Assembly: GCF_001984175.1 (NCBI RefSeq)
Contig: NZ_MTQP01000066.1
Coordinates: 558,001-622,000, forward strand
DNA: 64,000 bases
Source of the DNA: Saccharothrix sp. ALI-22-I
GTDB lineage: Bacteria; Actinomycetota; Actinomycetes; Mycobacteriales; Pseudonocardiaceae
Reading direction: 5' to 3'
Part shown: one piece after another, positions 61,301-64,000 of the stretch
Layout of the letters: each line of letters begins with the position of its first letter
How positions within the stretch are numbered: the first letter of the stretch is position 1
Program-made: the position numbers and the translations under genes
The notes under the pieces: model-generated
Database searches by the model: none
The model's input: the letters and a program-made list of their open reading frames with translations, nothing else
What the model was told of the DNA's origin: nothing

Positions 61301-64000
61301 CGATCCTGTCCATCCAGCTGGTGTCCCGCGCCCGCCAGGCCGGGCTGCACCTCACCTCGCGGGACGTGTTCCGCCACCAGACCATCGCCGAGTTGGCCCT
61401 GGTGGTGTCGGCGGCGGTCGAAGCCGAGCCGGAGCCGCTGTTCACCGGACCGGCCCCGCTCACCCCGATCCAGCGCTGGTTCTTCGCCGAGCACGGGCCG
61501 TTGCCGCACTTCACCATGTCGCTGCTGGTCGAACTGGAGCCGGAGGTGGATGCGGCGGCGCTGCGGGACGCCGTGCGGACCGTCGTCCAGCACCACGACG
61601 CGCTCCGGCTGCGGTTCCGCGAGATCGACGGGCAATGGGTGCAGGAGGTCGCGGACACCGAGGTAGACGTGTTCGAGGCCTCGGCGGACGTGGAGGCCAC
61701 GGCACGGGAGGCGCAGCGCAGTCTGGACTTGGCCTCAGGGCCGTTGCTGCGCGCGGTGTTCTTCCCGGGTGAGCGGCCGAAGCTGCTGCTGACCGTGCAC
61801 CACCTGGTGATGGACGGTGTGTCGTGGCGGATTCTGCTCGGTGACCTGGAGCAGGCCTACCGGCGCGTGCCGTTGGAGCCTGTCGGGACGTCGTTCACGC
61901 AGTGGGCGCACCGGCTGGCCGAGCACGTGCGGTCCGGGGCGTTGGACGACGCGCGGGAGCACTGGGATTCGTTGCCGGAACCGGAGGCGCTGCCGGTGGA
62001 CCGGGGCGGTCCGAACACGGCGGGCTCGGTGCGGAGCGTGTCGGTGCGGCTGGATCGTGCGACCACGGACGCGTTGCTGACCGCCGTGCCGCCGGTGTAC
62101 CGGACGCAGGTCAACGACGTGCTGCTGAGCGCGGTGGGGCGGGCGTTGGCGGAGTGGACCGGTCGGGACGCGGTGAGCGTGGCGCTGGAGGGCCATGGTC
62201 GCGAGGAGCTGTTGCCGGGCGTGGACCTCAACCGCACGGTCGGCTGGTTCACCACGCAGTTCCCGGTGGTGCTGGAGACCTGCGATGACTGGAGCCGCAC
62301 GCTCAAGTCGGTCAAGGAGTCGCTGCGCGCGGTGCCGCACCGGGGGTTGAGCTTCGAGGCCTTGGGCGGCGGTCGACTGCCGCAGGTGTCGTTCAACTAC
62401 CACGGTCGGTTCGACGTGGCCGACGGCGGCTTCTACCGGGCCCGACAGGACTCGGTCGGGGAGGACCTGGCGCCCGAGGAGACGCGGAGCCACCTGCTGG
62501 ACGTGACGGGTCTGGTCGAGCGCGGCGAGTTGGAGCTGAGCTGGCAGTACTCGGAGCAGGTGCACGACGAGGAGACCGTGCGGCGGCTGGCCGAGCGGAC
62601 GCTCGACGGGCTGCGGGAGATCGTGGCGCACTGCGCCCAGCCCGGTGTCGGTGGGCGCACGCCGTCGGACTTCCCGTTGGCCCGGCTCACCCAGGAGCAG
62701 GTGGACGCCCTCGCCGGCCCCGATGTGGAAGACATCTACCCACTAACGCCCCTGCAAGCGGGCATGGTGTTCCACAGCCTGGTCGAGCCCGGCACGTACG
62801 TGGACCGGATGCGGCTGGTGCTCGACGGGGTCAGCGATCCGGCGGCGTTGCGGCAGGCGTGGCAGCGGGTGGTCGACCGGACGCCGGTGCTGCGGTCGAG
62901 CGTGGTGTGGGACGGGGTGGCCGAGCCGGTGCAGGTCGTGCACCGGCACGTGCAGCTGCCGGCCGGACCGGTGGACGGCCCGTTCGACCTGGGTGTCGCG
63001 CCGCTGCTGCGGGTCGGCGTCACGCCGCTCGGCGGTGACCGGGTGGAGCTGGTCTGGTCGTCGCACCACGTGATCCTGGACGGCTGGAGCACCGCACAGG
63101 TGTTCGGCGAGGTGCTGGAGCAGTACCGGTCGATCACCACCGGCACACCGGCCCGACTGCCCGCACGGCGGCCGTTCCGGGACTACCTGCACTGGTTGGC
63201 CGCGCAGGACCGAGGCGCGGCCGAGGCGCACTGGCGGGCCGTGCTGTCCGATGTGGACGGACCGACGCCGTTGCCGTTCGACCGGACGCCGACCAGGGCG
63301 CACCGCTCGGAGGCGTCCGAGTCGGTGCGGTTCTCGCTGGAACTGGGTGACGCGGTGCAGCGCGCCGGCCTGACCGTGAACACGGTCGTGCAGGGCGCGT
63401 GGGCGTTGCTGCTGGCCCGCGCCTCCGGTGAGGCCGATGTGGTGTTCGGCAGCACGGTGTCCGGCCGCCCGGCCGAGCTGGCCGGGGTCGAATCCATGGT
63501 CGGCATGCTGATCAACACCGTGCCGACGCGGGCGGTCGTGGACGGCACCGCCGAGGTGGGCGCGTGGCTGCGTGACCTGCAGGCCGCGCAGAGCGAGTCG
63601 CGGCGGTTCGAGCACACGTCGTTGGCCGAGATCCAGTCAAGCGCAGGTACCCGGCTGTTCGACAGCGTCGTGGTGTTCGAGAACTACCCGTTCGAGCGGG
63701 ACGGCGCCGGGCCACGCGTGGTCGAGGTGGACGCGGTCGACAACACGACGCTGCCGTTGACGCTGAGCGCGTCGTTCAGCGACCGGCTCGACCTGGACTT
63801 GGCCTACGACCCGGAGCTGTTCGACGCCACGACCGCCGAGCGGCTGGCCGGCTGGCTGCGGGAGCTGGTGCGGGCGATCGCGGCCGACCCGAGGACCACG
63901 ATCGCGGACCTGCCGTGGCTGTCCGAGGTCGAGCGCCACCAGGTGCTGGTGGAGTGGAACCGGACCACGCGCGACATGCCGTCGGCGCTGTACCCGGAGG
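58348..64000 (+). CDS. Nonribosomal peptide synthetase, C-A-T-E / C-(A) partial
   Basis: The ATG at 58348 lies eight bases after the first NRPS stop, and the frame is open to the window end (1884 residues). A short charged N-terminal helix (SALPEHLRERLRDRLAG) may dock to the first enzyme. Domains follow: condensation (HHIVVDG, 161-167), adenylation (A3 at Y598, YTSGSTGKPKG), carrier (S985), epimerisation (HHLVMDG, 1151-1157), condensation (HHVILDG from 1573) and the beginning of another adenylation domain. The adenylation code reads DTESMGFVDK, which I cannot assign; the Glu and Asp might suit a basic side chain. It continues the first enzyme and adds a D-residue. Confidence 0.9.
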   Translation, partial: MTTSKHDRISALPEHLRERLRDRLAGRAAPRADVIPLAPRDEPLPLSAGQQRLWFLAQFQPESTEYTSAIALRLTGSLDLPRLTGALRGLVRRHESLRTTFEQVDGRPVQVVHEDVSLDVVATDDLRAELDRPFDLRHGPLFRAALLTESADVHVLLLTSHHIVVDGWSLGVLADELGALYRGETLAPPRLQYADYAVWQRGRPVDTGFWVDRLAGVAPLDLPTDRPRPAERTSAGATHEFTVPSRLAGDLAELARINQTTLFTALMAACQLLLARYTGQDDIAIGTVTSGRDRPELAGLVGFLVGTVVLRSTVDRSRSFAEFLAEANRTALDAFAHDDVPFDRVVEAVGASRDPSRTPLFDVMVVLQNAGRALPDLPGLHVEEYPLTRQWANFDLSIDFTETPDGLHGSVEYSTDLFDADTIDRMTRHLLVLMGAITADPYRPMAELSMLLGDEPDGRGPVLAVPDTTFPALFEAQARRTPDATALVCDGTSLTFAEVDARANRLAHHLLREGVEPERIVALSLPRGVDWVVGILGILKAGAVYLPVDPGLPDARRQYLLEDSGAVHVIDAPIDTSGLPETDPLVPLRPDHAAYVIYTSGSTGKPKGVVVEHRQLVNLLHNHREDFAREHLRVAVSAVFSFDTSWEGPLLMADGHELHVLTDEVRLEPTALVRYVREHRIDFLDLTPSYVQQLIPAGLLDGEHRPKVLMLGGEALGTALWQELARADVAAHNFYGPTETTVDAVSCVITGDRPVIGRPLSNLTAHVLDDDLRPLPVGVPGELFLGGPQVARGYLNRPGLTADRFLADPFGPPGSRMYRTGDRVRWVTVGGADNRTQLGILEYLGRTDDQVKIRGFRIEPGEVEAALVSHPDVTEAAVVARADNGHTRLVGYVVTTGPVDLREHLRHLLPDYQVPSAFVELDRLPLTPNGKLDRAALPAPQAVADGEYVPPRTPVEAELARIWAEVLGAERVGVEDNFFAVGGDSILSIQLVSRARQAGLHLTSRDVFRHQTIAELALVVSAAVEAEPEPLFTGPAPLTPIQRWFFAEHGPLPHFTMSLLVELEPEVDAAALRDAVRTVVQHHDALRLRFREIDGQWVQEVADTEVDVFEASADVEATAREAQRSLDLASGPLLRAVFFPGERPKLLLTVHHLVMDGVSWRILLGDLEQAYRRVPLEPVGTSFTQWAHRLAEHVRSGALDDAREHWDSLPEPEALPVDRGGPNTAGSVRSVSVRLDRATTDALLTAVPPVYRTQVNDVLLSAVGRALAEWTGRDAVSVALEGHGREELLPGVDLNRTVGWFTTQFPVVLETCDDWSRTLKSVKESLRAVPHRGLSFEALGGGRLPQVSFNYHGRFDVADGGFYRARQDSVGEDLAPEETRSHLLDVTGLVERGELELSWQYSEQVHDEETVRRLAERTLDGLREIVAHCAQPGVGGRTPSDFPLARLTQEQVDALAGPDVEDIYPLTPLQAGMVFHSLVEPGTYVDRMRLVLDGVSDPAALRQAWQRVVDRTPVLRSSVVWDGVAEPVQVVHRHVQLPAGPVDGPFDLGVAPLLRVGVTPLGGDRVELVWSSHHVILDGWSTAQVFGEVLEQYRSITTGTPARLPARRPFRDYLHWLAAQDRGAAEAHWRAVLSDVDGPTPLPFDRTPTRAHRSEASESVRFSLELGDAVQRAGLTVNTVVQGAWALLLARASGEADVVFGSTVSGRPAELAGVESMVGMLINTVPTRAVVDGTAEVGAWLRDLQAAQSESRRFEHTSLAEIQSSAGTRLFDSVVVFENYPFERDGAGPRVVEVDAVDNTTLPLTLSASFSDRLDLDLAYDPELFDATTAERLAGWLRELVRAIAADPRTTIADLPWLSEVERHQVLVEWNRTTRDMPSALYPE

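Noticed and set aside
58231..61635. 1134-codon minus-strand frame over the second NRPS gene
   Set aside because: The plus strand carries clear C-A-T-E motifs throughout; the antisense frame is a composition effect.

Overview
The window is chromosomal DNA from a high-GC actinomycete, most likely of the Pseudonocardiales (Saccharothrix, Lentzea or Actinosynnema type). The reasons are strong GC bias at third codon positions, many GTG starts, several apparently leaderless promoters, Thr/Pro-rich linkers in secreted proteins, an XRE/NB-ARC/TPR regulator and a large NRPS locus. I see no rRNA, tRNA, CRISPR array or intact insertion sequence.

Layout. 1-5 kb: the edge of a two-component system, a secreted DUF3152 zinc-protease-like protein, a serine hydrolase, a methyltransferase and an SDR. 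5-7.6 kb: a secreted GH5 cellulase. 7.9-18 kb: the most unusual block, a translationally coupled operon of a 1072-residue lipoprotein, a helical-repeat CHAT protease and a TIR protein with a ubiquitin-like tail. It converges with an HTH/beta protein that is divergent from an XRE/NB-ARC/TPR STAND protein. 18-24 kb: plant-polysaccharide genes (DUF6250, PL11 rhamnogalacturonan lyase, GH95 fucosidase) and a hemerythrin. 24-33 kb: a three-subunit molybdenum aldehyde oxidoreductase, a class II cholesterol oxidase, two MFS exporters and a universal stress protein. 33-42 kb: a membrane Ser/Thr kinase facing a propeller/FN3-MoxR-DUF58-transglutaminase-like operon. 42-49 kb: small genes, including MarR/YceI and TetR/hydrolase pairs with readable operators, and a small alarmone synthetase. 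49-64 kb: a serine hydrolase and two NRPS genes, the second running off the window.

Two places deserve most attention. The first is the lipoprotein-CHAT-TIR-ubiquitin-like operon, which has the form of a signalling or immunity module (protease plus probable NAD-cleaving effector) that I do not recognise as a described system. The second is NRPS module 2 (C-T-E), which has lost nearly all of its adenylation domain and keeps only the small C-terminal subdomain without its catalytic lysine, so its carrier protein must be loaded from elsewhere.

There are also two decayed genes: a frameshifted CGNR zinc-finger regulator at 48.6-48.9 kb and a truncated small conserved protein at 29.7-29.9 kb. Domain names come from recognised motifs, not from searches. 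Start codons are judged from ribosome binding sites, overlaps and -10 boxes.
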